The notes beneath the pieces were generated by a model. That model did no database searches and was not told where the DNA came from. It saw only the letters and a list, made by a program, of their open reading frames with translations. A stretch of DNA of 64,000 bases from assembly GCA_021018815.1 (NCBI GenBank), contig JAITYX010000009.1, positions 8,310,501 to 8,374,500 of the forward strand, given 5' to 3'. The stretch is from Talinum fruticosum (Eukaryota; Streptophyta; Magnoliopsida; Caryophyllales; Talinaceae). A program made the position numbers and the translations under genes. Shown piece after piece: positions 45,710 through 58,000 of this stretch (positions are counted from its first letter, which is position 1; the number at the start of each line of letters is the position of its first letter).

Positions 45710-47315
45710 TGGACTTCATGACTAAATTAACAAGGTGGATGCATTAGATGAGCAACATGGATAGGTCGGGTTTAACCACTTATAGGCTAATGTCCTCTTT
45801 AGCATTCACCAGGTGAAAATCTATTGGCCTTTCTTAAGGGTCATTGTAGCTTATCGGGATCACCATTACCATGTCTTTATGTTCGGGGATAAGGAACTAT
45901 GCCCCTTGCTCGAAGAGTTCGATGCCCTACTAGGTAGTTTTAGTCAAACAAAACCAATTGCTTCTAAATCCTCGTAAAATCTCCATGAAAAGTACCAATA
46001 TCTACTAAAACCGAGTAAACAAGTATCTCGGGTGGATCCTTATTGAGAATTGGGTTAGTTTAATCAATCTAATAAAGCATTACCACAACATGTATGCTTA
46101 TGTTGAGCCCATTATCATCTCGAGACGGCGATCTATAATTACTTGCATGATAGGGGGATTCCTGCTAGTAGGGGTCATGAGGACTTGGCACCAGCGTCTC
46201 TACTAAGCCTCGGTGGAACACTTAGAGGATTATTGTTCCCTAACTCCATTAATAGTCGTTAAAAATATAATTGGCTTAGATTGAGTTAAAGCCAACATTG
46301 ACCAGAATTTTTGCGGTAGCCCCTTGTTATTACGGTAAGCATTAAAACAAACGGAAGCAAACAACAATAAACCGGATGGTAGCGCCAGCCATAAGGTGGC
46401 GATCCGCCACTGGCCAAAGGCCGAGGGGTCTTCGGCTTATACTCGAAAAACCTAACTTTCATTCCCGCTTCGCTGTCGCTATTTTTAGTGTTTTGATTTT
46501 GCTCCTTTTGGGTCTAAAAAGTTAGACTTTGACCATACAGGACACTAATATTTGATTTTGCATCTCGTGATGTGCAGCTACGGCTAATGGAATATTTTAA
46601 ACTTATTGAAACTCCTCCGAAATTGGACATGTCCCTAGCAACTCACTTCGACAGTGGAAACAAACATCAGCGGTAGTCGATTGTCCCGCTTCCCGATGGG
46701 AAGAATATCTCAAAAATCACAGTAATGACCCCTTATGGTATGTTAAGCATTGGACGGTGTCCCAGCTTCAAAACGCATATTGCACAACATCCATACATTC
46801 GTCTATTGGGCCTCTAGGAGAGCACGTATTACTTTCCAAGCCGTGTGTTACGGATAATGGGTAGAGAACAAGTAATACCGTTACTCGGATTGTATCCGGC
46901 CCACAACTTTTGACTTGGTTAGAGGACATGGTACCTCTAGATGAATTGGGTCATGGCCCGAATTCTAGAAAGGTCTTCCAAAACTGTTGACTCTTACGGC
47001 CTTGCTAACACCTGAGGAGTTGTAATTACCGCTGTTTCTCCCTATTATCTAGAGTAGATAATAGAAGTCGACCCTAAGCGATGAAAAGCGCTAAGACTTA
47101 GAGAGCTATAACTTGAAAAAGTCGTTTCTACTATCGCCCCTCTGCAAATTCATGAAGTAAGCCCTCGGATAGGTGCATGCGCTCGTCGAAAAGAAACCGA
47201 AGCTAAAGAAAATGAAGAAAAGAGAGGCTACCAAATCCAAGAGCTAAAGGAACGCATCGGAGACGAGGAAGTTGAGTCTAGCGGTCCTAAAGGAAAGAAA
47301 GAGAAAATAGACTAG
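45710..47315 (+). pseudogene. DUF7745-like gene, antisense in Tat-3
   Basis: The start ATG at 45710 gives MDFMTKLTRWMH, then a stop. The recognisable block near 45838-45960 reads VIVAYRDHHYHVFMFGDKEL then CPLLEEFDALLG, like the W(D/N)P...FRFG..ELCPTLEEF core of the DUF7745 family that occurs with plant retrotransposons. The C-terminus from about 47180 is charged and coiled-coil-like (RKETEAKENEEKRGYQIQEL, then KERIGDEEVESSGPKGKKEK) and ends at the TAG at 47313-47315. That last stretch is cleanly open. The middle is broken. Family assignment is from memory of its core motif. Confidence 0.5.
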
Positions 47316-47738
47316 GAATCAAATTCTTAGAAATTTGAGATAGAATAAAAAGAGAATTAGCTTTGCCTCTTTAGAACAGTATTTATTTTTATTTTACAAG
47401 TTATGTGCTTGCAATTAAATTCATTTTATTAGCTATGTATTTAGGTAAGTAGTAGGATTACCTTTATTGAATAAAAGTAAGTATTATGCTATATTTTCAT
47501 ATCTTTATCGCTCACTTCGAGGTAGAATAATAATAATAATGAAAACCAGAAAGAAAAAAAGAAAAATGATGGCCCGACCAGTCCACCGTTGACCGGGTGG
47601 TAGCCGGCACTTACCTTGGCCAAGCCTAGTTGGGCTAGGCTCGGACCACTAGCTAGGGACATGCTAGGCGTCGTACTTCTTCAAATGATCCAGATTAGTG
47701 TACTCGAAAAATCTCTTCTCCTTCTAAATCGGTTAACT
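47316..47738. other. Spacer between antisense gene and integrase
   Basis: AT-rich, no gene seen; the two convergent genes of Tat-3 end on either side of it. Confidence 0.5.
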
Positions 47739-49080
47739 TTATCGCTCCACTGGGTAAAACCCGATTAAGTATGAATGGGCCCTGCTAGTTGACCTTAAAT
47801 TTCCTCGTGGATCCTTAATTTGAGCTGTTACCTCTCTAAGGACCAAATCCCCAATTTGCAAGTTGCAAGGCTTAACCTTCTTATTGAATGCCTTGGATAT
47901 ACGAGTTTGATATATTTGGATATTATGCAAGGCCTTGAGGCACCTCTCATCTAATAATATTAATTCCTCATAACGTGCTTTAGCACCACTCAACTTCTAG
48001 AATCGGCTCTCAACAATTATCCTTAACGAAGGAATGGTAGTTTCAACTAGAAGGATCTGTTTCCATGCCATAGACTAGAGAGGCATTGCTCTTGTGGAGG
48101 ATCTAATAGAAGCAATATAACCCACAAAGTGAAAGGTAATTTATCCGGCTAATCCTTATAAATAACTCGCCATTTTCTCCACTATTCTCCGGATATTTTT
48201 ATTAGCGGCTTCAACTACTTCATTGGTCCGAGGATGATACGGAGAAGATTTATGATGCCGGATTTTATACTTATCTAACAAATCCACTATTTCCTTCTTG
48301 AAATGACTACCATGGTCACTTATAAGCTCGTGGGGCACTCCATAATGACGAGATAATATTCCGGGTGATGGATTTGGCTACCTATTTCGACGTCAAGGTT
48401 GCATTGGAAGTCGTTTCTACCCATTTGGTGAAGTAGTCGGTTGCTACTAACACAAACACAAATTCGTAACCACCTGTTCCTTGAGGAGTCACATTGCTAA
48501 TAATGTCTATTCCCAAAACCGAAAACGGCCACGGTGAGGATAGTGTAGTGAGAAATGAGGGGGTCGGTGTTGTAAGTTTTCATACACCGACATTTATGGC
48601 ACCTCCTAATAAAGTCGTGACGATCTGCTGCCATAGTTGACCAAGTACTAACCAAGGCTCGAACCTTCGAGACCAACATTCTATAGTTAATATCAGTCCG
48701 CATTCTCCTCCATGAATCTCTTCCATGATGCACTTTGCTTCATGTTGATTGACACAAAGTAAGTCGATCCCAAAGTTAGTTTTCTTGAACAATTGTTCTT
48801 GATTGAGGAAGAATTGTGCAGCCAACATCCTGATGGCTCGTTGGTCTCTAGGTGTAGAGTCCAAAGAATATTCTTGATTATCCAAATTCCGACAAATATC
48901 ATGATTCCAACTCGCTATGGTCGATATTAAATACTTCTAAGGCATAGACGTGTGCGAGTCGACTCCATCGCTTGATGTGAACATGCATTAAGCGAATGCC
49001 AATAGGAATATTTATCATGGATGCTAACTTAGCTACTGTATCCGCAAATTGATTATCAAGCCTAGTGGGGCCCGCCTATA
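47739..49080 (-). pseudogene. Tat-3 RNase H tail and integrase
   Basis: Ty3/gypsy pol, minus strand. It opens with the end of RNase H and linker (LDNQEYSLDSTPRDQRAIRM near 48860, CVNQHEAKCIMEEIHGGECG near 48735). The zinc finger follows (DFIRRCHKCRCMKTYNT near 48590). The integrase core has ISDHGSHFKKEIVDLLDKY and SPYHPRTNEVVEAANKNI (48156-48338), so the second Asp and the Glu remain. The C-terminal part is RYEELILLDERCLKAL and FNKKVKPCNLQIGDLVLREV (47739-47993). Frameshifts divide the parts. gag, protease and RT should lie between this and the PBS at 49264 but only about 180 bases remain there. Confidence 0.85.
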
Positions 49081-49263
49081 AGAGCTAGTAAGAGCCTCTC
49101 TCAAGAAAAGGTAAACAAGAGGTACAAGAAAGTTTTCCTAGTGGTCCAAAATATTATTTAAACTAGTTTAAAAGTTGTTAAATGCAGGATGTCTAATGCA
49201 AACACATTATTAAAAACACAGTACTCAATTTTTCAAGTTTCACTCTCTTAATAAAAGTTTATC

Positions 49264-49279
49264 TCCAGTGGATTCCCCA
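49264..49279 (-). other. Primer binding site of Tat-3
   Basis: Minus strand TGGGGAATCCACTGGA against the Tat/Ogre pattern TGGCGACTCCACTGGG; it lies right after the LTR. Confidence 0.6.
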
Positions 49280-49281
49280 CT

Positions 49282-51229
49282 TACGTCGGGTCTCTCTTTT
49301 AAGATTGATTTTGAAGATAGTTTTTCAAAGTCAATTTTAGAATATGCGGATGAATATTTTATTAAGATTTCTGAATTTTATTAAATCAAGTTGAAATGAA
49401 TTAAATCATATTTGATTGGCAGTTTTATTAATCATTTTATTTTAGCAATTGTTTTAGAAGTCCCGGAGCTTATTTTCTAATTAAGGACTAAATGATATTA
49501 GGGTTATGATTACGTTATGGGGATTTAGGGCTAGATTTGTGTGAAAACACCGGTCCGGATTGAAGCCACCACCGCCGCCCCCACGGTGCTGGTCGTAGCT
49601 TGCACCAGGGAAGGTAGGTGCCGGCCGGAGGCAATGGCTGGTGAAACCAACTTCGGTCTCGACCCAGTGGGCAGATCCAAAACCCAAGATCATTTTTCTT
49701 GCAACCAGAAAATACCGAGATGCGATTTTGAATAGACCAAAGCATAAAAAATAGAAGTCGCCAATCAGCTTTTAAGAAGGAAAAAAAACTAACAAAAACA
49801 CGTAAAGAAGACTTGCTCCCTTAATCTTAGTATCGGAAAAACTATGACCAAAAAGATTAAAAATTGACTTCATCGGTCTTAAATCGAGAATCGGATTCGG
49901 GGTGAGGGTACGAAATGTAGGGATAAATCCCTTTATTCCGCCCATTCGAAGACTCGCCATTACTAGTTTGCGTAGTGTATTAATAAAGATGTAAGAAAAC
50001 ATGCATACAACATACGAAACAAAATTAAAGCAACCAAAACATACCAAGGAAAACGATAAGTAAAAGATATAAAGAAAGTGAAAAAAAGAAAGAAAAGCGG
50101 GAAATAAAAGATTACATTGGTCGAGGAAGAAATTAAAGCGCTTACATCTCTTAAACCACAATATGGAAAGCAAATAAAAATAAAATAAATATAACCTTTC
50201 AAAGGCTGAAATATAGCCCTCGAGGTTGTCCCACCTTTCCGATCTCGGATCTCCATGTCGGATCTCTCGACGTAATCGCGATAATCCAAAGAAAAGGGCT
50301 AGTTTTGTGAATAGTGTCTAGGGTATGGCAGTGATCAGTTGAATGAGTGCCCGGAGATTAGAATAATAGAATACTCTTTACCAATTTCCACGGATTCAAC
50401 ATTGAAAGATGAATGTTTATAGAAAATTCGGTAGAGTAATGGTTAAATGAAAGCATTGAAGTTGGATTTCAGCAGCGTAATGCTAAGGCAGACAAACCAG
50501 TATAAAAATGAGAGCCAAGGCTCTCTTTTATAGGAGAGGCCCTAAGTCACAAATGACCTAGGGTTTGCCTCTTATCGATCGTCCAAACAATTGAAATAAA
50601 ACCGGGCCATTCCTTAAGAGATAGAAACCGAATAAGAAGATGATAAATCCGGATAGAACCAGGTTAAAAGAGAAGAGGCAGGCGCCAGCCAACCGGACCC
50701 TCCTAGGGTTTCGTGCCCCGATTGTGTCTCTAAGGACTCTCCAAGCTCAAAACGTATGCTTCTAGAAGGCGGGCGCCGCCACAACATCATTTAGAGGGGA
50801 AAGCTTCTAGCCTCTTTTGGACTGTCTTATGAAGCTTCAAATGCAACACTTTGATGCTCCCGATCATGAAATGCAATGCTTCAACGTCGTCTTCGGTCAT
50901 CAACTCCTTGTCCGACTTGGACAAAAGTAGAATGCGTTATTACGTACTTGGCATTTCCCAAGCACACATCATGGGACTCCATAATGTCTAAAGGCTCGGG
51001 CCAGCTCTTGGACGGTCCGAAAGAAAAGAGGATTTGTGGACCGACCCAAGGCAATAAAAGCTATTTAAGTGGTGTTGGGGGTTCTTTGTGGTTTACTCGC
51101 CTTATATTGCACCGATCGATCACAATGCGAAACCCAAATCCACAAACAGGACTCAGTATTATCATCATCCGGCCGACAAAACGAAACGCGAAATAATGAG
51201 ATAAAGGACGACACTTTTAAGTGTCTATA
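49282..51229 (-). repeat. 5' LTR of Tat-3
   Basis: Direct repeat of 39860-41823, about 1.95 kb. The right end is GTGTCTATA (minus-strand start TATAGACAC, mutated from TGTAGACAC). The TATA-like box is near 50525-50531. Many substitutions and short indels separate the two LTRs, so the insertion is old. No matching 5-bp target copies are visible (right flank GTATG). Confidence 0.85.
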
Positions 51230-51666
51230 GTATGTTTTCCGAAAAGTAAGAAGGAAGCTTTCAAGGAGTTTGCTAGAGTATGCGGACAAATTCAAGTTGA
51301 ATATGGCCCTAAGACTGTAAGAGTGAGAACTAACCATGGAAGGGAGTTTGACTACTCTTGAGTTTGCTGATTTTTGAGCCAACTATGGCATCTTTCATAT
51401 CTTCTTTGCGCCTAGAATGCTCCAACAAAATAGAGTGGTGTAAAGAAAGAGCAGGACTATTGAAGAAATAGGCGGGACAATGATTATTGAAAATAATCTA
51501 CCTTACCATTTATGAGTTGAGTTAGGGAACACAACAAACTACACACTCGAATAGATGCCTTATTCGCCTAATCATGAAGAAAACACCCTATGAGTGTACA
51601 AAGGGAGAAACCCAACATATCCTAGTTCAAGCCTTTTGGATGTAAGTGATTTGGACACAACAATGG
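51230..51666 (+). pseudogene. Cop-4 integrase, first part
   Basis: Starts mid-domain right after the Tat-3 LTR with EAFKEFARVCGQIQVEYG, then RTNHGREF (second catalytic Asp is Asn, as in Cop-2), a degraded QQN-GVV-RKEQ stretch near 51430, and ends FGHNNG at the solo LTR. The part N-terminal to this is missing. It probably belongs to the same element as 39342-39845, which would mean Tat-3 sits in a deletion-bearing Cop-4; this is inferred from orientation and position. Confidence 0.75.
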
Positions 51667-53079
51667 TGAAAGTTTATGCTTTGAGAGTCTAAATCATTAG
51701 ATAGGGGGATGAATAAGTTGTGAAAGAAATTTTGCAAAACTAAAAAATATTGATGCTCAAGTCGAACTTATGAAAGAGGAGCTGAGTCTAGATTGGATTC
51801 AGAAAGATATCAATAGGAGATTTTTCGTAGAAAACCTCTAGGGTAGAACACCATGGTCGGTATCAGTCCAAGCACCATTTAAAATCTACTATTTTGAATC
51901 CACAAAATACAAGGACTAACTCTCCGAATTGTTCCCTTAGACATTCAATACAAATTTTTCTAGGCATAGAAGCTACCTTATATGCTCTAATACTTCCTAA
52001 CTAGGATACCATTTACAGCTAGGTACAATTGAGCCGAGTTATCCTTTACGACTTCGATCAAGGGAAACAAAGAAGAATTGAGTAAGAATGAAAGTAAGTG
52101 ATTATAAAACTTCTTAATTCAATTAAGAAGTTAAGAACCTAGGTATAGAGTTGAAAGCTAGAAAGATTGAGTATATGAGTTGAGAGTTGTGTTCAAGCAA
52201 TCTTCTAAGTGTTATGAAGTGGCTTCTATTTAGAATCGACAACGCAGATAGTCGTTGTGCCTTGGGTGTGACGGAAGAGAATCGCAAGCCGCCGTAATGG
52301 ATAGTGTGAGTCCTTCGGACAAAGAATCGTTGTGATGGTAGTCCTTTCGCATCGGTTCTCGGCACGAAGAGTGATCCAACCCACATGTTATGACTGAAAT
52401 CTAGGATGGAAATAACCATTAGACTCAAAGTTGAAGTTTATCGGAATTGGTAACAAATAACCCCGACACGGTGTCCGAGCCTACTTGAAAGTACGGGTTT
52501 TACGTGTGGTGGTGTTTAATGGTAAGAAGACGGTTGGTTTTGCTTTGAAAATTAAAATAAATCAAGTTTTATCAACATGTAAAAGTGGTACTCAAAGTAT
52601 AAAAATACTTTGGTCCTAAGATTGGTAAAGGATATTAATTAATTAAAATATTTAAATGCAAAATATCTAATTAAATGGAATTTTTAAGTCTAATATTCAA
52701 TATGTTTTGATTCCATTGGTGTCTATACGTGAATGATAAATAACTTACGAGATATACATAGACACATTTTGTTATTTGTCAAGTAAAAATAATTTCAATT
52801 AAATAAATCGGCTTAAGTTAAAATTAACACTATAATTCTAATTTGAACAATAGAAATAGGCGAGTTGAAATAATAAGTTTAGCTCATGAAATTATTTATG
52901 CAAGATTTCAGTATGAGTCTATCCGACTAAGTCGAAACCCAAAACTCGACTGTTCACTCAAGAAGAGTTTTCTAAGTTGGTCGAGCAGAGATGAAAACTC
53001 AAAGAAAAATATTTCTAAGGTGTGAGAATGACTTGAATTCAAAACTATTAAGAGAGATAAGTTCATAGCTGAGTCTTTA
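51667..53079 (-). repeat. Solo LTR inside Cop-4
   Basis: A lone copia LTR of 1413 bp on the minus strand (start TAAAGACTC at 53079, end ACTTTCA at 51667). It has no internal region on either side and is flanked by perfect 5-bp copies AATGG (51662-51666 and 53080-53084). The host integrase frame resumes directly after the second copy (NG...KDHLTKFDARSDE). This is the classic product of recombination between the two LTRs of a full insertion. Confidence 0.92.
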
Positions 53080-54296
53080 AATGGTAAGGATCATTTAACG
53101 AAATTTGATGCAAGGTCGGATGAAGATATATTTCTTTGTTATTCTTTACATAGCAAAGCTTATAATATTTTAATGAAAACAACTAACAAAGTGGAAGAGA
53201 GTATCCACGTTGTCTTTGATGAGATTAATAATGGTAGGATACATGAGTCTAACTTTTTAAATTTCAAACCGAGCGAAATGATGATGAGATAGTTGAAGAT
53301 GACCTCGGAATGTTTGAAAAGAAGGCAACTAAGGAACCAACTAGCCCAGTTCAAGATTCAGCTCAGATTATCGAAGCTCGGGAAGTGATTGAGACTCAAC
53401 CAACTAAGGAAGCAAACATTCAAGGCTCAAAACTAGTGAATTAATGGCCAGGTACAGACTTCAAATATTCCTCTTGAGAACATCATCGCATATATCAACT
53501 CGGATGTGCAAACTTGTTCTTTGCGGAATCATGTGCATTTTCTGCATTCTTATCATTAATTATCGAATTTAAAAGAAACCAAGTTCGGACCTTAACCAAC
53601 CGACAAACCGACAACCATTTATAGGAACCAAGTCAATTTACAAAAACAAACTAGAAGAGGAGGGCTTGGTAGTCATAATTATGGCAGACTAGTAGACTAA
53701 GGGTATAATGAAGAAGAAGGAATTGATTATGGAGAAACATTTGTACCAGTTGCTAGGTTTGAAGCCACTAGAATTTTACTTGCATTTGCGTCTAGCATGA
53801 ACATAAAAAGCTTTATCAAATGGATGTCAAGTTTGTATTTCTAAATGGTTGCATACAAGAGGAAGTTTATGTGGAGCAACCCCTGGATTTGAAAATTCTC
53901 ATTTTTCGAATGATGCTTTTAAATTACAAAATGCTCTTTATGGTTTGAAACCAGCTCCTAGAGCTTGGCATGAAAGATTGAGTAGTATATTGGTTGAAAA
54001 TAAATTTAAAAGTGGTTTAATTGACAAAACCTTATTTACTAAACCAAGCGGAAAAACTTTCTTATCATTTTAATCCATCTTGATGACATTATTTTCGAGT
54101 GTTATTAATGAATTTGTCAAGAATTTTCTGAGTTAATGAGGCAGGAATTTCAAATGAGCATGATGGGAGAATTGAATTTCTTCATTGGATTACAAGTTAA
54201 ACAAGAGAAGGATGTAATTTATGTTCACCAGTCCAAGTATGTCAAGGAGTTACTCAAGAAATATATGCTTCAAGATGCTAAGCCAATAACAACTCC
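53080..54296 (+). pseudogene. Cop-4 integrase tail and reverse transcriptase
   Basis: KDHLTKFDARSDEDIFLCYS and ETTNKVEESIHVVFDEINN-like sequence (53085-53240) end the integrase region. A shortened linker follows: part of RT's start (EPEWVEAM...) is missing near 53575, where IIEF runs into KRNQVRTL. Then YNEEEGIDYGETFVPVARFE (53700), ALYGLKPAPRAWHERLS (53849-54073), LDDI in place of YVDD near 54080, and ELNFFIGLQVKQEKDVIYVH with SKYVKELLKKYMLQDAKP to 54296. It is cut there by the CACTA transposon; no RNase H is found beyond. Confidence 0.82.
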
Positions 54297-54690
54297 CACT
54301 ACTTTAGTAACCATCTTTTACTACGATTCAAAACGATATTTTACTACGGTTACAAGGCAAAGTGTATGTGAGGGTAGTAGTAGATGGGCATCTTTTACTA
54401 TGGCTCAAAACAAGTAGTAAAGAGAACCTATTACTACAGTTTACATCTAGAACCATAGTAATAGGTAGCTATTACTACGGTTCTAGAGAAAAACCGTAAT
54501 AATATGTATATTTATTACTACGGTTCTTCATCCAGAACCGTAATAATAGCTACCTATTACTACAATTCTACAAATGAACTCTAGTAATATGTACTGTGCC
54601 CAAAGCAACCCTCTTTTGGCGAATGTTTTTTTTGTTTTGGGAGGTCCACCTATAACTATGGTTCTTACCTAAGAACCATAGTAATAGGTA
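54297..54690. mobile_element. Left end of CACTA transposon CACTA-1
   Basis: It starts CACTACTTTAGTAACC exactly where the copia RT frame stops. It then carries a dense set of subterminal repeats in both orientations, TTACTACGGTTC and GAACC-TAGTAATA (at about 54315, 54340, 54400, 54430, 54473, 54515, 54555, 54650). Such arrays are the transposase-binding regions of En/Spm elements. The right end with TAGTG was not found, so the element is truncated near 59116. Confidence 0.8.
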
Positions 54691-54839
54691 TGATTTTTCT
54701 TATAATTTGCTTTTGTGTTTCGTACCTCTTATAAAATTACACAACTAGAATATACACATGTACATTTTGCAGCTACAACCATTTACACAACATACCACCA
54801 ACACCCTCACTTGTTTCACACCATATTCATATTGACACG

Positions 54840-54840
<1 letters not shown>

Positions 54841-54907
<67 letters not shown>
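54841..54907. repeat. Compound microsatellite (TA)n(TG)n
   Basis: A TA run of about 27 bases at 54841-54867 is followed by a TG run to about 54907. It lies inside CACTA-1 downstream of the gene. Confidence 0.95.
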
Positions 54908-54911
<4 letters not shown>

Positions 54912-55019
54912 TATACAATTAAAAATTACAAAAGTTACTAATCAAATAATGAGGAAACAATCATTTGTAAATTCCTATCCATGTATAATTACACGTCCAT
55001 ACACAAACTGCGCCCAACC

Positions 55020-58000
55020 CTCTCTAAGCTCATCTAGCACAGCTTTTGTATAAGCGGTAATGGTGGGCTTCTTTCCAGGAAATACTACGACCAATGCTAT
55101 TCAAATAATTTTACATATATTTACATCAAGTGCAAGTACTAATTAATCTAAAATTAATATGAAATGATCAATTAAATTTTTATAAACAACATAACAAAGA
55201 GTGCTTAGAATTAAGTAACTTCACGGGATTTGATTCGGGACCATTGAAATTCAGCTCTGTCACAATCTCTTTAATGTATTGGAGAGTGTAGAAGTCACAC
55301 TCCATATTCCCTAGTTTTTCATGACAATACAACAATCAAAATAGATTCCCAACACATGGAGAATTAATTAGTAGTTATGTAGCAAGTAATTCCTGGGAAA
55401 TGAAAACTAATTTAACGCTAAGAGAGATAACCTCATGTTAATAGAGACAACACTTTGGATCTTTGGCTTATGTGAGCCTCTTCAGCCTCCTTGCATGCCT
55501 TACACTCCAAGAGCACTATTTTTCAATTGAATGAAATAAAATTCAAATGAAGATCATGTATTGTTCAAATTTATCATAAAGGAATGCATACAACATACAA
55601 TTGACTAGAATACTTGACAAAATTAATGAAAATTAGTAAGTGTTGAACTCAAGATTTGATTAGTAGTATGATATAGCATACATCATGGGATGACCTCAAG
55701 GATTAAGCCAGTACCCCATGTTACTTGTCGTATATATAGCAGCGAAGCATCCAAGTGATGGCTACATCGACACAAATAACATATATAAAAATATAATTGT
55801 TATACCATTAGAACTCCATCTAACCTATTTGTACACTTACCTCTCATTGAATGGTGCCAGGTAACATGTTTTTGTGTCTTGGCCATTAGTTCGGAGATAA
55901 ATGCAAATCGGTCCTCAAAAGACTGTCCATTTGCTTGAATTGCCTCAAGACTACAAAACTCAACAAACTTGATTCCTATCGAACAAGTCATCTTGTGTAG
56001 CCACCTATTACATATTATAATTGTAAATATATACTTACAAATGAAAATTTAACAGTTAAATAAACTTATATATAGTAACTCACATGATATCGACTATAAC
56101 AACGATTGTCCCGATCTCTTACATCTGTAGAAATCGTGATATGTCGCCCAACAAAACCAATATGCTCATCTCATTGTCACCGGCCGACCCCAACATGTGA
56201 CTTTGCGTTGTGATTTAAAGTATTTTGACTTGTAGCAAATACTTCAGTAAACTTAGGAGACGATAACTCTACTCTAGAGGTGAATTGTTAATGGGTTGCG
56301 AGATATGGGGTTTCCTTTTGGACGATGATCGCCCACCGCCGAGTGCTTTGTCTTATGACTACAAGCCGATGACTTGCTAGTGCCCTCCTTCCCACTCTCG
56401 GCTCCGGAATGAGATACTAGTTTAGGGAGGATGATAATACATGAATTAGAAATATATATACGTGATATTAACAACCTATCTAACATTTAAAAAAAAAAAA
56501 AATACCTTCGATGTAGCAAGGATGACCAAACTCTTGGGCCAAGCAACAAAACTTTTGAGTACTTCGTCAATAGTGTAGAGGTGTGGTGATCATATCGGCA
56601 ACTCATAGCTTTCTTTCCTTTGCATAGCTTCTATGACCCTCACCTTCACTCGATCCTCGTAACGGATGTGCCCCATAAATGATGACACTTGGTTGCACGA
56701 GTGAACAACACCCATTACTACAATGTGACTTAAAGGAGGGTGATGAGAAGCTAGCATGTAGTGCATTAGTTAAATAAGAATTAGAATCACGGGATAATCC
56801 TTGAGAGACAACATAAACCGTCAAGAATCCTGGAAAAAGCGGACAAAGTTTCCCTTAAAAGTCAATAATTTCCCGGGATAACGACCCTCATCCGAAATTT
56901 AAAAAAAAAAAACAAACAACAACTAATTACTCAACGAGTCACATGCTAGAGTTCCACAACGACCAATGTATATACACCATTTATTGAACAAATATACACA
57001 AATAATTAGTCAAAATAAAAACATGCATTCTCATTAGTTAGCAAAATCTTCAAATTGATCGCCGAGTGAGCCCACTTTCCTACTCGCCGGTGTTTGGGGT
57101 GAGAAACCCTCTACATCACATAACTTTTCTAAGTTGGGTATCGGGATGTCCATCTATGTAAAGTATTCTATAAACCAGGCCGTCACTCTCTTCTCCACCT
57201 CGGCAGCCACTCGGGACTCCACTTGGGTAGCCAATCGGGACTCCACATAGGTGGCCACTCGGGACTCCACTTGGGCAGCCATTCGGGACTCTACATGGGT
57301 GGCCACTCGGGACTCCACTTGAGAAATGATTACCTTGATATCCACTTTGCTTGGAAGAGACAAGGTGCTTCTTTCTAGCCTCGAAGTGCTCAGCTATCCC
57401 TACCTTCCCATTAATTGCTTGAACATCATAGGGATACTCATCTCTTTCTAGGGACAAGGCTAACTTGTCCCTGCTGCCCGTGTTGTCGAGAGTTCTAAAG
57501 TCGAGTTCTATGATAAAGACTCATGTAAGAAGGAAATTAATTATCATTAGCCAATTCATATTAATGATAAGTTCATAAATTAAATAAAGAAATAGTCAAC
57601 TCACGAGTCGTTGCATAATAGATTGGACTTTAGTTATAATGAAGGTGTCATCTTTCTTCTTCCTTCCTTCGACCTATAACTTGTCCCTCTCAATAGTAAT
57701 CTGCGAAGGATCTACACTGGCAGCTTTATCGGCTCTACTTTTCGGTTGTTCAAGCTTACGCTTGTATAACTTCTCGTTCACCTTCGTGTACCATCGTGTG
57801 CGGATACACATTGCTCTTAATCCTCTTTGATTGACATCACCTAATGCCTGCGCCGATAATTAAGACAATAAAATATTCGTAAATAAAACTAAAAATGTTA
57901 AATTCTAAACAATTGTAAAGAAATTAACTCTAAAGAAATATCCACAAATAAGACTTATAAAAAAGATAACAAATACCAAACTAGCTTGTGTTCGGGAGTG

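Noticed and set aside
39860..51234. Target-site duplication for Tat-3
   Set aside because: The right flank GTATG has no copy at the left edge, and the left edge itself is uncertain.
57193..57323. Short regular repeats as a CRISPR array
   Set aside because: Units are contiguous with no spacers, lie in a plant transposon gene, and keep a coding frame.
57116..57457. Pro/Gly/Val-rich ORF in the minisatellite as a separate protein
   Set aside because: A 24-bp repeat stays open in more than one frame; the VESRVATx frame agrees better with the gene context.
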